From Physcomitrium patens (taxonomy: Eukaryota > Streptophyta > Bryopsida > Funariales > Funariaceae), in contig NC_037261.1 in NCBI RefSeq assembly GCF_000002425.4, forward strand, positions 2,475,426-2,539,425: a DNA stretch of 64,000 nt, given 5' to 3'. Numbering within the stretch: the stretch's first letter is position 1; the number at the start of each line of letters is the position of its first letter. The notes under the pieces were generated by a model. That model was not told the origin of the DNA. It worked only from the letters and a program-made list of their open reading frames with translations, and did not search any database. This document shows positions 52,959 through 64,000 of this stretch, piece by piece. A program made the translations under genes and the position numbers.

Positions 52959-54480
52959 TGTCATAATATGTAAAGTCTTGCTTGAGAATGCTCTGAGTAC
53001 ATGACTGTGGAAGGTAGAATAGAAATTGCAACAACAAAATCCTAACTCTAATAGAATACTAACTAAATTCTAATTAAACCATAATAATACTAAGCAAGCT
53101 TTAATCAAATTCAAAGAAACCTCAAAGGAATTACAAAGAAAGAATAAAAAATCTTAAAGAAATATTAAAATGATCACAAATATATCTCAATTCAATCTTA
53201 ATTTAATCCTACTTAAAATCCTATTGGACTTCATTCAAACTTTAGGCCAAAAACTAACTAAATCTAAAACCCTAAACAAATTCAAATAAAATCCTATATC
53301 CTAAATCAAACCCTAATCAAATCCTAAATCCTAAATCAAATCCTTACCAATTCTAAATCAAATCCTAACCAAATCCTTATCTTAGATCAAATCCTAACTA
53401 AACCCTAAATCCTAAACCAAACCCTAATCCTAAATCAAATCCTAACCAAATCCTAATCTTAAATCAAATCCTAATCAAATCTTAATCCTAAATCAAATCT
53501 TAACCAATTCTAAATCAAATCCTAGATCTTAAATCAAATCCTAATCAAATCCTAACTCTAAATCAAATTCTAATCAAATCCTAGATCCTAAATCAAATCC
53601 TAACCTTAAAGCAAACCCTAAACAAATCCTAAATCCTAAATCAAATCCTAATCAAATCCTAATCCTAAATCAAATCTTAACCAAATTCTAAATCAAACCC
53701 TAAACCCTAAATCAAACCTTGGTAATTCCTACAACAGATTTAAACCTCAATTATTAATGAATGAACCTTTAATCTTAACTCAAAATTTGTATACTTTTTA
53801 ACAATTAAGTTAACAATAAGCACAATTTTTTTTAAAAAGAATCAAAATTACGAAATAGATAATAGTCTCAAAAACATGCTTGGATATTGATTGGCCTCCT
53901 TTTCCAATCTTGATGCCAATCTTCTAGAACCAATATCTCTCCTTTTCAATATTCGATTGATCTCAAAATTTATATATATATAAAAAAATAAGTCTAATAT
54001 TCTTTCACATAAAATTTCACTCTAATCCAATAAGTAGATTTCAAAAAATCTTAAAAATCCTCACTAGACCTAAAATTCTACTTTTGGAGACCTTGACCCA
54101 CTTAAACCTCAATAATCCTCAATTCAACCATTAGATCAAGCTAAGATTTACAACACATATTAAGCACAACTATGACCATTAATCTACAAAATTTTACTTG
54201 TAGATCTGTAACAAAACTCTTGAAATCACTAGAAATGTCAATCCTATTTTATTTCACAAAACCCAAGTCATCTGAAAACAATCTTGACTTTGTAAAGCTC
54301 TTACAAAGTCATAACAACTCCAAATTGCCCAAAACTAATGCTCATAGAAACTTTATTTAGTTTGCTATCAAATTCCACTCTCTGATTTGCAAAAGAACCT
54401 CCGAGTTACTATAGGTGCTTGATTTTGTGCCTCAGGGTCTGATTTTGATCTAGATTGCTAATTGTCTTTTTACAAGGAAA
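52959..54480 (-). repeat. Family C LTR inserted in integrase (minus strand)
   Basis: It interrupts the integrase core between the ATGGCATATTT-type sequence (right) and ACGGCAAGATTCTTTC (left). It is collinear, reversed, with 18,690-20,362. No internal region is attached, so it is a solo LTR or a truncated copy. The AATCCTAAATCAAATCCTAA-type array lies at 53,030-53,720. Confidence 0.7.
53030..53720 (-). repeat. TTAGGATTTGATT array (minus strand copy)
   Basis: About 690 bp of AAATCAAATCCTAA-type units, the mirror of 19,505-20,050 and somewhat more regular. A few CCCTAAAC units look exactly like plant telomere words, but no pure run of them occurs. Confidence 0.85.
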
Positions 54481-54686
54481 AAAATATGCCATCTTTGTAA
54501 GTTGATTGACAACAACATAAATAGTGTCAAATGTAGCTGATGGCACTAAATGAGTCATGAAATCTATTGATATTGAAGACCATAGTCACTTCAAAATTGA
54601 TAATAGCTATAAAAATCTATAAAGACAATATCAAGAATTTTTGGATCTTAAACAAATATCACACAAGACAACAAAGTGCTTCACGG
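54481..54686 (-). pseudogene. Family B integrase core fragment
   Basis: The reverse complement aligns with 26,540-26,720 of family D, including the DFI region and the sequence around GGCATATTTT. It is isolated between a family C and a family A LTR. Confidence 0.7.
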
Positions 54687-56006
54687 TGTCATATTACATG
54701 TTGTCTTCCTTGGAAATGCACCAAGCAGTTAGTTGTAGAAGGTGAGATTTTGTTTTACAAATATCCAAAAAATCTCAATAGGTTTCACCTATGTGAGAAG
54801 AATATAATCCAAATTCTAATTCAAAAGTGCTAAAAAATATTCTTATTAATAGCCTCAATGACACATAAACCTCAATTACCTTGTTACTTTCATAATTAAG
54901 CAATTTAGATTTTTCCTATAAGCCCTAATTCTAATTAGTGAGCTTTGACAAGCTGTAACTTCTAATCTAACTATCTACTTGATGTGAAATTTTGTTTGCA
55001 ATTTTTAATATAAGTCTTTTATACGCTCAAGAAATTTCAGCCCAATCCAACTTACAAATTGTAAAAAAACCTCCAAAAACTACATTGATGTCACTCTGCC
55101 ACGAACTTGAAAGGTGAAGCAAAAATTATAGTAGTGATCTTTCCTTCTATAATAATTAATTTTGACTCAAAATTGGTGTACACCTTGATCTTTAAGTCCT
55201 TCAACACCATGCCAAATTTCACCTTGATCCAACTAGTAGATCTCTAGATATCATAGAAATCCTACCCAACCCCAAACTGCCAACTTCCGATATGTTCTTG
55301 TACCAAAAACCAAATATCTCACAATTGCACCATTTGATTACTACAAAATTTCACATACACTAAGAGCACCTAATTAATCAAGCACTAAAAAATTTGAATG
55401 ATAGATGTGACACCAATTTTACAAACTAGCCGAGAGTGTTAGCTCTAATTCATTGCATAAATCCTAAGTTGCCAATACAAACCTTGACTTCCAATAACAA
55501 TTGTTAAGTCTCCCAAAATCCTATGAAAACCAAACTTATGTCTCTGAAACAAGTTCTAATGAAACTCTCAAATCCTAATCTCCGATCTTTGAACAAAACT
55601 CTATTTTGCCCTAAGCGGTCATTTTAGTGGCAAGAGGTCTGATTTTGACCTTGTCTCACAATTGGTCAATCCTTGGATATCAATTTAACCTATCTTAAGG
55701 GTTTTTTAGTCCAATCTTACCCTCAACTTAATCCTAGTATTAATTATACTAATTATTTACCTCTTTTAATCTGATTTTATCAATTTATGGTGTTTCTAAG
55801 GTAGTAAAAAAGTTTCTACAATTAGAGGTAAAATTACTAATTAACCTTCAATCAACTAACTATTAAGATAAGAAAATAATCTAAGAGGCTTTTATAAAAG
55901 CCATATTTAGATACCTTGAATTATTATTGAATCTAAATAATTAGATATTAATTAGAAATTAAATTTTGATTAAAATTTCACTATATAGTTGTATTACATC
56001 ATAACA
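54687..56006 (-). repeat. Solo LTR of family A (minus strand)
   Basis: It is collinear, reversed, with 9,226-10,576 and 16,577-17,928 from TGTCATATTACATG to GTATTACATCATAACA. The integrase text of family B continues on both sides without internal family A sequence, so the element recombined to a solo LTR. Confidence 0.8.
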
Positions 56007-56770
56007 ACGATCTTTGACATTTGAGGCTACTAAATTTTTTGAGAGATAAGCTCTAATATTTTTTTAATTCTAAAATATCCTATATTTGAAAAATCATGAT
56101 AAGATTGAAGAACACAAAGTCGCATTGATCCTTCTAAAATATATAAACGAACTCCAAAATACAAAATATCTTCCATGAACTTGAACTTGTTGTTGTCAAG
56201 GTATTGCTTAATATTACAAACTAATGAATCCTTAGCTAATTCTATATAAATTTATTCAAAAAAACTTAAATCAATGGTGTAAGCATAAAAGTAGCACAAA
56301 GACAAAATTATTCTGATTTCAAGTGAGTGATATGTTACTAATCAAATACTACTTCTTTGGCCTTTGGAGTAAGATATGATCTTTTTGATAAAGTTTTTTA
56401 TAGTCTTTTTTGCTTTTTTAGTCGATATGTAATCATAAAATCAAAATAAGATAATAACATATTTAATCAAACTTGGCAGTAATTCAAAATCTAAGCAAAT
56501 ATAAAACATTCAAAATTTTTGTGATTTGTATATATAATCATAGGATATGTAGCGCCTTCCAATAAATCATGCCATTTTTTAAAAAAATCTGTAATTGTAA
56601 AAAGCTCCTTATTATGAATTTCATAATTGATCTGTGTCATTAAAAACTTTCCATCATTTTCCATCTGTGATAATATAGCTCTTAATGTAAAGTTAGAAGC
56701 ATCAATCTCCAAATAGAAGGCCTTGTCAAAGACATGAACTAGAAGATGATGCATAAATCAATAAAATTTG
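56007..56770 (-). pseudogene. Family B RNase H and integrase zinc region
   Basis: The minus-strand frame 56,754-56,491 reads FDKAFYLEIDASNFTLRAIL and INYEIHNKELF, the RNase H core. The integrase N-terminal region follows down to the family A LTR. Confidence 0.8.
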
Positions 56771-57272
56771 TGTCAAAGAAAAAGTGACAAAATAGAAATA
56801 AAGAAGTATGTATATTAGAAAGAAACTGAAATGGCTTATTGCCAAAAGACAAGAAAATTTGAGACTCTTGAAACTAGACTAGAAGCAAGAAAGGAATTGA
56901 CAAGAGTGAAGAGGGCTTCACTCTCGCCTTTATATTTATTATCTAATTAGGAGTTACGTGGCAATATTCTATAGGACCTCTAATATGTGTTGACTTTGTA
57001 GGACACATGCCTTAGCTTATAAGGCAAGTTTTTTATATGTGGGCCACATAGTTAGCTTGTTCTTTAAGCTATCAACATGTGTGGCACATGGCCAACTTAT
57101 TGACTACTTTTCTAACCTAAAAAATCAATTAAACACACCTATAAAGTCAAAACAATATCTATAAAGCTTCTAGGAAGCTTCTATAGAAGATATTATGGAA
57201 TTGACTTACTTTTATCTACTATTATCTAAATCATATAAGTAATTATTGGTTTACATGTGTATATCCGTGATA
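56771..57272 (-). repeat. Solo LTR of family D (minus strand)
   Basis: It runs from TGTCAAAGAAAAAGTGAC to GTATATCCGTGATA. It matches the family D LTR reversed, with a deletion of about 40 bp near its left end. It splits the junction between reverse transcriptase and RNase H of the family B element. Confidence 0.8.
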
Positions 57273-58785
57273 AGCCTTCATGAAATATAATTGTAGTAAA
57301 ATTTGACTTGTAGTAAAAGTTGCCTTCAAATTTTAAAAAGTTGTTTAAGCTTGAGTTCTCTATTTTAATTTGTCTATAAATGCCAATTAAGTAAGAAGAT
57401 TAGAAATTTAGAAATAATTCTTCATAAATATTTGATAGAAATTAACAAATATAAAAAAAAATTATACATCTTGTATTGTTTTTAAAATTGCCTATTCCAT
57501 TATAGCTTGAATTTACTTTGGATCCATCAACAAGCCTTCTTTAGATATAATATATCTAATAAATTTTAATTTTGGCTAATGAAATATACATTTTTTCAAT
57601 TTGGTGTGTAATCCTATATTTCATAATTTTTGTAAGACTAATCTCATATATTCTTCATATTCTTTAAGAGTATTTGAGTAGATTAAGATATCATCAAGAT
57701 ATCAAATAATAAACTTGTCCAAAAATTCTTAAAAAATATCATTCATCAAATGCTAGAATATAGCTAGAACATTTGTCAATCCAAAAGGTATGATATTATA
57801 TTCAAAATGTCCATATCTTATCAAAAATGTTGTCTTTTATTTATTTATTTATTTTAATCTGCACCAAATTATACGCTCTCTAGAGATTTATTTTGGTGTA
57901 GATCTTGGCTTGATTAAATTGTTCCAAAAGCTCTGATATCAAAGATAATGGATAATAATTCTTCACCATTATTTTATTGAGGCCCCAATAATCAACACAT
58001 ATTTGCAAAGATTCATCTTTTTTCTTCATGAAAAGTATTAGTGCATTTGTTAGAAATTTGGAATATTGAATAAAATTCTTTGTATGCTTTTTATTGATGT
58101 AATCCTTCAATGCCAAAAGTTCTTTCTATAATAGGTTGTAAATTAGGCCAAATGGTAATTGAGTCCCTTCTTGAAGATTAATAGTACAATCATATGATTG
58201 ATGCTCTGATAATATATTAATATTTTTTTTTTGAGGATATCTTGAAATTTTTTATAGTACTCTAAGATAGCTATTTACAAGCTTGCTTTTACATGAGCTG
58301 GAGTTGCATAAATAAAAAATGGTATTTCTTTCTTATCCATCTTCATAAAAGCCCTTGCTCTAAAAAATAAGGGCTTTGTTGTTGATAACTTCTTAATAGG
58401 TTTTGCATGAAGAAATTCTATAGGAAATTCAATCTTATGAAACCTCTAATCTATAAATAGGTTATATCTTTTTAACTACAAAAGTCCTAATATGATAGAA
58501 TTGGATGAAGTTCTAATAATATTAAATAATATTTTTCTACTATGGCCATCAAATGATATTTCTAGTAGTATTTCTTTTGAATAAGATTACTTAAAGATAA
58601 AATTCGACCATCTATTACTTCTACATGTTTAGATTTTGACTTCTATACTAAATGAATTCTATGAAGTTTAAAAAATACCTCATCTAAAAAGTAAGCAGAT
58701 GCTCTTAAATCTAATAAGGCATTTGTTTGAAGTTTTTGTAGACCAAGAAATAAAGGTATAATAAAACAATAAGCAAATTGGATAG
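57273..58785 (-). pseudogene. Family B protease and reverse transcriptase
   Basis: The minus-strand frame 58,116-57,880 reads MKKKDESLQICVDYWGLNKI and [10 protein letters not shown]. The Asp-pair region follows at about 57,690-57,730 in broken frame. From 58,120 up to 58,785 the protease and its linkers are recognisable only by alignment with 24,240-24,900. The family D LTR at 58,786 truncates it. Confidence 0.75.
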
Positions 58786-59333
58786 TATCAAGGATATGAA
58801 TCTCAAAAAAAGAGAATCCTCAATACACTCTTTTATCACTAAAGAGAATTAGAAATTCACTCAAAAGATGATGTAATATTAATTAGAATGGCTATTGTCA
58901 AAAACAAGAAGACTAAAAAGACTTGAAACAAGACTAAGACTAGAAATGCATTGATAAGAGTGAAGAAGGCTTCACTCTTGCCTCCATATATACTATCTAA
59001 CTAAGAGCTATGTGGCGATGTCCTATAGGATATTCAACATGTGTTGACTTTGCTAGCCACATGTCTTATCTTGCAAGGCAAGTTATCTATATATGTGCCA
59101 TGTAGTTGGCTTGTTCCACAAGCTATTACATGAAAACAACTTGTTTGACAAGCTACCAATACATGGTTAACTTTTTGGCCAAGTTTCTAACCTACAAACA
59201 CATCTAAAGTCAAAACCGCATCTATGAAGTTTCTCAGAAGCTTCTCTAGAAGATTTTATAAAATTATTCTATATTTATCTACTTCTATTTAATCATATAA
59301 GTAACTATTGAGGTAAATATATATGTCGTGATA
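58786..59333 (-). repeat. 3' LTR, family D (minus strand)
   Basis: It runs from TATCAAGGATATGAATC to ATATGTCGTGATA, about 548 bp, the reverse of the family D LTR. A GAAGGAGGGA polypurine tract precedes it on the minus strand. Confidence 0.85.
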
Positions 59334-59374
59334 TTATCCCTCCTTCTAAGGACGAATTCTACGAGGAGTTGTCT

Positions 59375-59797
59375 TCATATGTTGAAGAAGTCCAAGATGC
59401 AGTGAATTATATTTGCTACATATTTTGATCTTTGCTCTCTTTGAAGATGGTTGATAGGTCCTTTCAACTATCTATAGTGTTCCATACCAGGGCAAGAAGA
59501 CCAACCTATTATTTGGTCATTGTTGGGGCCTTCATAACTTCTTTTAAATAAAAGATTTGGAACACTCTCAAGAGTTGTTCCTACTTCTAATAAAATCACT
59601 AAACATCCGGAGTCTCTTCCAAGGTCGTGATACCAAGGTTGTTGTATCTCGCCATCTATTTGAGGAAGGACATGTCATTCTTGAGGATCTTCATCTCGAT
59701 TCCATCATCTTAAAGGTTGTGACAATCGTAATATCTCGTTTGATAAGTCCACAAATTAAAGCTCTTGAACTGAATTTGCTGGTTGTTGGTACTCTAT
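59375..59797 (-). pseudogene. Second copy of the family D extra ORF (ORF3), with stops
   Basis: The reverse complement is collinear codon for codon with 27,784-28,206: 141 codons without a single indel, ending at the same TGA (59,377-59,375). The start codon is ATA. Four in-frame stops sit where the other copy has Pro, Arg, Gln and Trp; the last three are single C-to-T or G-to-A steps. The best-kept parts are LVILLEVGTT, YEG-NNDQIIGWS and GPINHL-REQRS-YVAN. Nearby noncoding sequence, by contrast, shows indels between the copies. Confidence 0.85.
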
Positions 59798-59849
59798 CTC
59801 ATCACAAATACACAAAAGTTACAATGAGAGATAGAAGGTAGAATATTAT

Positions 59850-61599
59850 TTTCCTTTCATCTTGTTTCTTTTATAGCAAATGTTTGCTATTTATCATCTT
59901 AGTTTTGATGGATGTCGTTGATGAAAGTCTTTAACTTTCTTTGCTACATTTGTAAGATTCTTTGATGGCTCCTATGTGCGTTCACTAATATCATATCTGC
60001 GCCAATGAACAAGATATTACAACCCATTTCGGCGCCACCTTGAGTCTAAGACTTCTTCCACCTCAAACTCTTGGTTATTATCCACTTCTATAGAAGGAGG
60101 TGGCATTTGTCTTCTTCCCAAGATTTTCACTGTCTTATATGGCTCCAGAAGAGACACATGAAATACATGGTAGATCTTCATAGACTCCAGTAGATAAAAT
60201 CGATAGGCAAGAGGATTGATTTGTTCACAAATAGGAAAAGGGTCCAACTTATGATAATCTAATTTATAACAAAGACGAGTAGTCTTGATATTATGATAAA
60301 ATAACCATACCTTGTGATCCATATTATATTGTAGTTGCTCCTTGTGATAGGCATCCGCATTGGTCTTTTGTCGTTCTTGAGCTTCCTTTAATTGTATCTT
60401 CATTGTTGTATGTAGCTCTGACAAGCAATTTACTAAAACTTCTACCATGGAATTATCAACTTTTGAAAAATTAAAAATATTAAAATGTGGATGATAATCA
60501 TAATTGGCAAAGAAAGGTGTTTATTGAGTAGAAGAATGTATCGAATTATTATATGCAAACTCTGCCAATAGTAAAAGAGTTGTTCAATCTTCTTGATGAT
60601 AGTTGATGGTACATTTCAAATATTGCTCCAGAACTTGATTTATCCATTCCGTTTGTCCATCAGTTTGAGGATGAAAAGCTGAAGAAAGCTTTATATCCAC
60701 CTTTAGAATTTTAAATAGGATTTTCTAAAATCTTGATACAAATTGAATCTTCCTATCTGATATAATATCCTTTAATATTCCATGATAGCGATAGATATTG
60801 TCAATGAAAAGCTTAGCTGTTTCTTCACATGTGATAGATTTTGTACATGGTACAAAATATGCCATCTTGGTAAAACGATCTACTATCATGAATATAGAGC
60901 CATAAGAATCTGAGATTAGAAGATCCATGATGAAATCCATAGAAACAAAAGACCATGGTTGTTTTGGAATAGGTAACAACTGAAGAAGTCCATAAGGTTG
61001 ATGACAAGGAATTTTTGATCTTGAGCAAATATCACAAGATTGTACAAAATCTTTGACTGCTTTTCACATTTGCGGCCACCAAAAATCATAGGATATTAGT
61101 TCCAAAGTTTTATTGTACCCAAAATATCATGCTGCCGGAAAGTCATGATGAAATTGAAGAACACGTAATCGAGCTTCACCTTTTGGAACATATAGGCGTC
61201 CTTAAAAATATAATAGATTATTCTTGAATTCAAACTTGGAAGTATCATGAGACTTAGAGGAAGTATCCTTGATATCCTAAACATGAGGATTAGAGGACAT
61301 GCTTGATTGAATTTGCTTCATAAATGTTGAATCGACAATCAATGTTGATTTTATAGCCCAAAGATGAAAACCTTTGAGCTTCAAGAGAATTGATCTTTAT
61401 TGATCAAAAGATGCATCTCCTTCTTTTAGTGCAAGATAAGAACGTCTAAAAAGAGAGTCTGATAGACCTTGTTATTTTTTGGGTTGATAAGTGATCTTGA
61501 AATTGAATCTAGATAAAGACATGCTCCAACAGGCTTGACGATGATTCAAGATACATGTTGACATGAAATACTCGAGGTTCTTATAGTCTGTATACATGG
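59850..61599 (-). pseudogene. Family D integrase and chromodomain (minus strand)
   Basis: The frame 60,448-60,017 reads AQERQKTNADAYHKEQL, HVFHVSLLEPYK and FEVEEVLDSRWRR, covering the GPY/F module and the start of the chromodomain, which continues to about 59,890. The frame 60,979-60,725 has FVSMDFIMDL, FMIVDRFTKM and KDIISDRKIQFVSRF, so here both core Asp positions are kept, unlike in the 22.4-28.8 kb copy. The zinc region follows to about 61,180. The text then turns into the RNase H C-terminus, which is split at 61,599. Confidence 0.85.
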
Positions 61600-61688
61600 T
61601 GTCGAGATAGAAAGAGTTTGCCTCAAGAAAGCACTGGGCTTCTTACTGCCACTAAATGCTCAATCAAATATAAGATATAAAAGTAACA

Positions 61689-61747
<59 letters not shown>

Positions 61748-62906
61748 TTTCTTTTTTGGGCAATTACATCAAAACATAAGTCCAAATATTAAGAAAATAC
61801 CCAAATGTATGATAAAGTATCTTAAAACCTTATATATCCTTGTGAGAAATGTTTTTTGAACTTCAATAGCTCATATCTCACGATTAGAATGTCCAAACAA
61901 TCCTAAATTTTACGTGGTACTGATATGCTTTCAAAACCTATTACAAAAAAATTCAATTGCAAATTCATCACGGATCTTGAGATATCACCAAAATCCTAAT
62001 GATAGCTTAAAATCCTAATGATAGCTTAAAATCCTAGCTTACATACACCTATGTGCTAATTTCATCATATCTTACAAAATAAATATTCAAATACCATGAA
62101 ACTTTGATCTATAGCTTCTTAACTTAATTACTCACACTTCTTGAAATTTTAAGCCAAAAATTCGTCTAGAAACTCAAGATATGGCTCCAAACATTACTAT
62201 CAACAAAATGACTCACTTATTGCCTTTGAATTACATGTGCTATCTTCAATGCCCTATAACTCCTTCATCTAGACTTAGAATTCATTAATCAACATATATA
62301 AAGTGTAGCCAAGAAAGTGCTCTTTCCAACTCTAGTCGTCGATTTTTCATTGTTCTCCGTACGCATATGTTATGCTTCAAAGAGTGACAGTAGGTACAAA
62401 TTTGACACCTTAACTTTGAATACCTATATCTCCTTCAAAAAAACTTGAAATCACACAAATTATTCACCCAAATTATATCCAAAGCCTTGAACTTGCTGAA
62501 TTTAGCCTTCAAAGCTCGAATGAATTCGAAAGAGAAACCCATATCCCTAATAAGGCCTTGGGCAGCCTCCTTGAAGCCCATTGGACATGTCCTTTGACCA
62601 ATAGGAATGAAGTTTTCCATTCTTTGCCTTCATCCAACCATACCTTACTTTCAGCCCTTCCAATAAGCCTCCTATTAGTTAAGTTTTTCTTCTTTAGGCC
62701 CCAACCTTCTCTTAAGCTTTATAATAAATATATAAATCCTACATAATATAAATACTATAATCAAAATATATAAATCTCCAAATAAATTTCCTTATATCAA
62801 TTTTCTTTAAATTTATTTACTAACCACTCTAATCTACATCAAGACTTACAAACATATTATATGTCTTAATTAATTTTTACATACTATAAGTAAGTACAAT
62901 ACGACA
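61600..62906. repeat. 1,307-bp TG...CA insertion with ATGG target duplication
   Basis: It starts TGTCGAGATAG and ends ATACGACA, with short terminal inverted repeats (TGTCG/CGACA). ATGG flanks it on both sides (61,596-61,599 and 62,907-62,910), and the RNase H text reads continuously once it is removed. This is the expected look of a solo LTR from a further family. It holds a (TA)n tract at 61,690-61,742 and a duplicated TAAAATCCTAATGATAGCT word near 61,985-62,035. The 62,558-62,746 frame is not convincing as a gene. Confidence 0.7.
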
Positions 62907-64000
62907 ATGGTAACTGGACTTAATGTGCCTTCTAAATAGTGACTCTATTCTTGAAATGAATCCACAATTGCAAAGAGCTTTTTGTTATGGATCTCATAAT
63001 TAATTTTGGCTATTGAAAATTTCGTTGAATGGAAAGCTATTGGGTGGAGTTTGTCATCTATTTCCATTTGTAATAACACGGCACCTATAGCAAAATCTGA
63101 TGTGTCTGTTTTTATAAAAAATACCTTGGAAAAGTCAACATAATATAAGATTGGTGTAGAAATAAATTCTTTCTTTAAAGCATCAAATGATGCTTTTACT
63201 TCTTTATTCCACTCAAGTTTGTCTTTATAAGTCAAATATGTAAGTGGAGTTGCAACTTGAGAAAAATTCTTGATTAAGTTTTGATAGTAATTAGCAAAGT
63301 CCAAAAAGCACTGCTCATCTCATACTATTCTTCGAATCTTCCAATCTATGATAGTTTGAACCTTCTTGAGATCCATCATAAGGCCTTAGTTGGAAATCAT
63401 GTATCTTAAAAAGTCAACTTGAGTAGTATGGAATATACACTTTACCAACTTGGCATATAATCCTACATCTCTAAGTTTCTATAACTCATAACAAACATGA
63501 AGCTCATCTTCTTCTATGTTCTTAGAATATATTAGAATATCGTCTAAATAACAAACAACAAAATCATCTAAAAACTCACAAAAAAACATCATTTATAAGA
63601 TATTAAAAAGCAGCCGGTGCATTCGTGAGTCCAAAAGGCATGACATTATATTCAAAATATCCATACCTAGTTCGAAAAGTAGTCTTCCATTCATTTCCTA
63701 CTTTGATACAAATTAAGTTGTATGCTCCTCGTAGATCTATTTTGGTATAGATCTTTGCTTGATTGAATTGGTCAAGAAATCTTGAAATCAAAGGCAAAGG
63801 ATACCTATTTTTGATGGTGATCTTGTTGGATCCTCGATAATCCACACACATTCACAGAGATCCATCTTTCTTCTTCACAAATAAGATAGGAGCCCTGACT
63901 AGAAATTTAGAATAGTGTATGAAGTTCTTTACCAAATTCTCATCAATGTACTTCTTTAATGCAGCCAATTCATTCTGCAATATGCTATAGATTGGTCCAA
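62907..64000 (-). pseudogene. Family D RNase H and reverse transcriptase (minus strand)
   Basis: The frame 63,304-62,945 reads DFANYYQNLIKNFSQVATPL, then IKTDTSDFAIGAVLLQMEID and NYEIHNKKLFAIVDSFQE. The frame 63,851-63,603 reads [32 protein letters not shown] and [10 protein letters not shown]. The Asp-pair region lies between them in broken frame (about 63,530-63,560). It continues beyond the window. Confidence 0.88.

Larger units (their letters stand above)
51572..58785 (-). mobile_element. Family B chromovirus split by three LTR insertions
   Basis: Read from right to left on the minus strand: protease and reverse transcriptase (58,785-57,273), RNase H and integrase zinc region (56,770-56,007), integrase core (54,686-54,481 and 52,958-52,500), C-terminal module and chromodomain (about 52,500-52,050) and 3' LTR (51,928-51,572). 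The gaps are filled by LTRs of families D, A and C. Its 5' end is displaced beyond the window by the family D element that starts at 58,786. It is the same family as 1-2,312. Confidence 0.8.
58786..64000 (-). mobile_element. Second family D chromovirus (minus strand, 5' end outside window)
   Basis: From right to left: reverse transcriptase, RNase H, an inserted 1.3-kb repeat, integrase, chromodomain, extra ORF, polypurine tract and 3' LTR. Every module seen in the 22.4-28.8 kb copy is present in the same order. Stops are frequent. Confidence 0.88.

Noticed and set aside
62558..62746. 62-codon ORF in the 1.3-kb insert
   Set aside because: It lies inside a solo LTR-like repeat and shows no domain.

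Overview
The window is nuclear DNA of a land plant. I infer a moss or other non-seed plant from three things: plant-type organellar proteins spread over many short introns, chromodomain Ty3/gypsy elements of the kind reported from mosses, and a sharp contrast between a GC-richer gene island and very AT-rich retroelement sea. The species cannot be fixed from the sequence alone. I saw no bacterial operons, CRISPR arrays, tRNA or rRNA genes.

Layout. Bases 1-31,000 are AT-rich retroelement remains. They hold a plus-strand chromovirus 3' end with its LTR (1-2,312), old low-complexity DNA with a possible integrase remnant (2,313-9,225), and a complete but dead Ty3/gypsy element with ~1.35 kb LTRs (9,226-17,928, family A). 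After these come a related LTR carrying a TTAGG-like array (18,690-20,362, family C) and a minus-strand chromovirus (21,255-30,148) interrupted by a complete plus-strand chromovirus with 562-bp LTRs (22,421-28,809, family D). The family D copy carries an intact extra ORF between its chromodomain and 3' LTR.

Bases 31,000-50,800 are the gene island. On the minus strand an intact NAD-dependent isocitrate dehydrogenase gene (7 exons, 43,800-40,725) lies upstream of a 20-exon ABC1K8/OSA1-like chloroplast kinase gene (39,122-31,935). The kinase gene has two in-frame stops, a frameshift and damaged splice sites, so it looks like a recent pseudogene or a badly assembled locus. On the plus strand is an intact single-exon type II DnaJ (Hsp40) gene (48,454-49,479). 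An AT-rich gap of about 3 kb (44,200-47,100) between the IDH and DnaJ genes contains a 224-bp foldback repeat.

Bases 51,572-64,000 are a stack of nested insertions on the minus strand. A family B chromovirus is split by a family C LTR, a family A LTR, a family D solo LTR and finally a family D element that runs off the window. That last element itself holds a 1.3-kb TG...CA insertion. It also carries a decayed but collinear second copy of the extra ORF, which shows that the ORF belongs to the family and is not a chance reading frame. The three single-copy loci have unrelated housekeeping roles (TCA cycle, chloroplast envelope stress kinase, cytosolic chaperone) and share no pathway.
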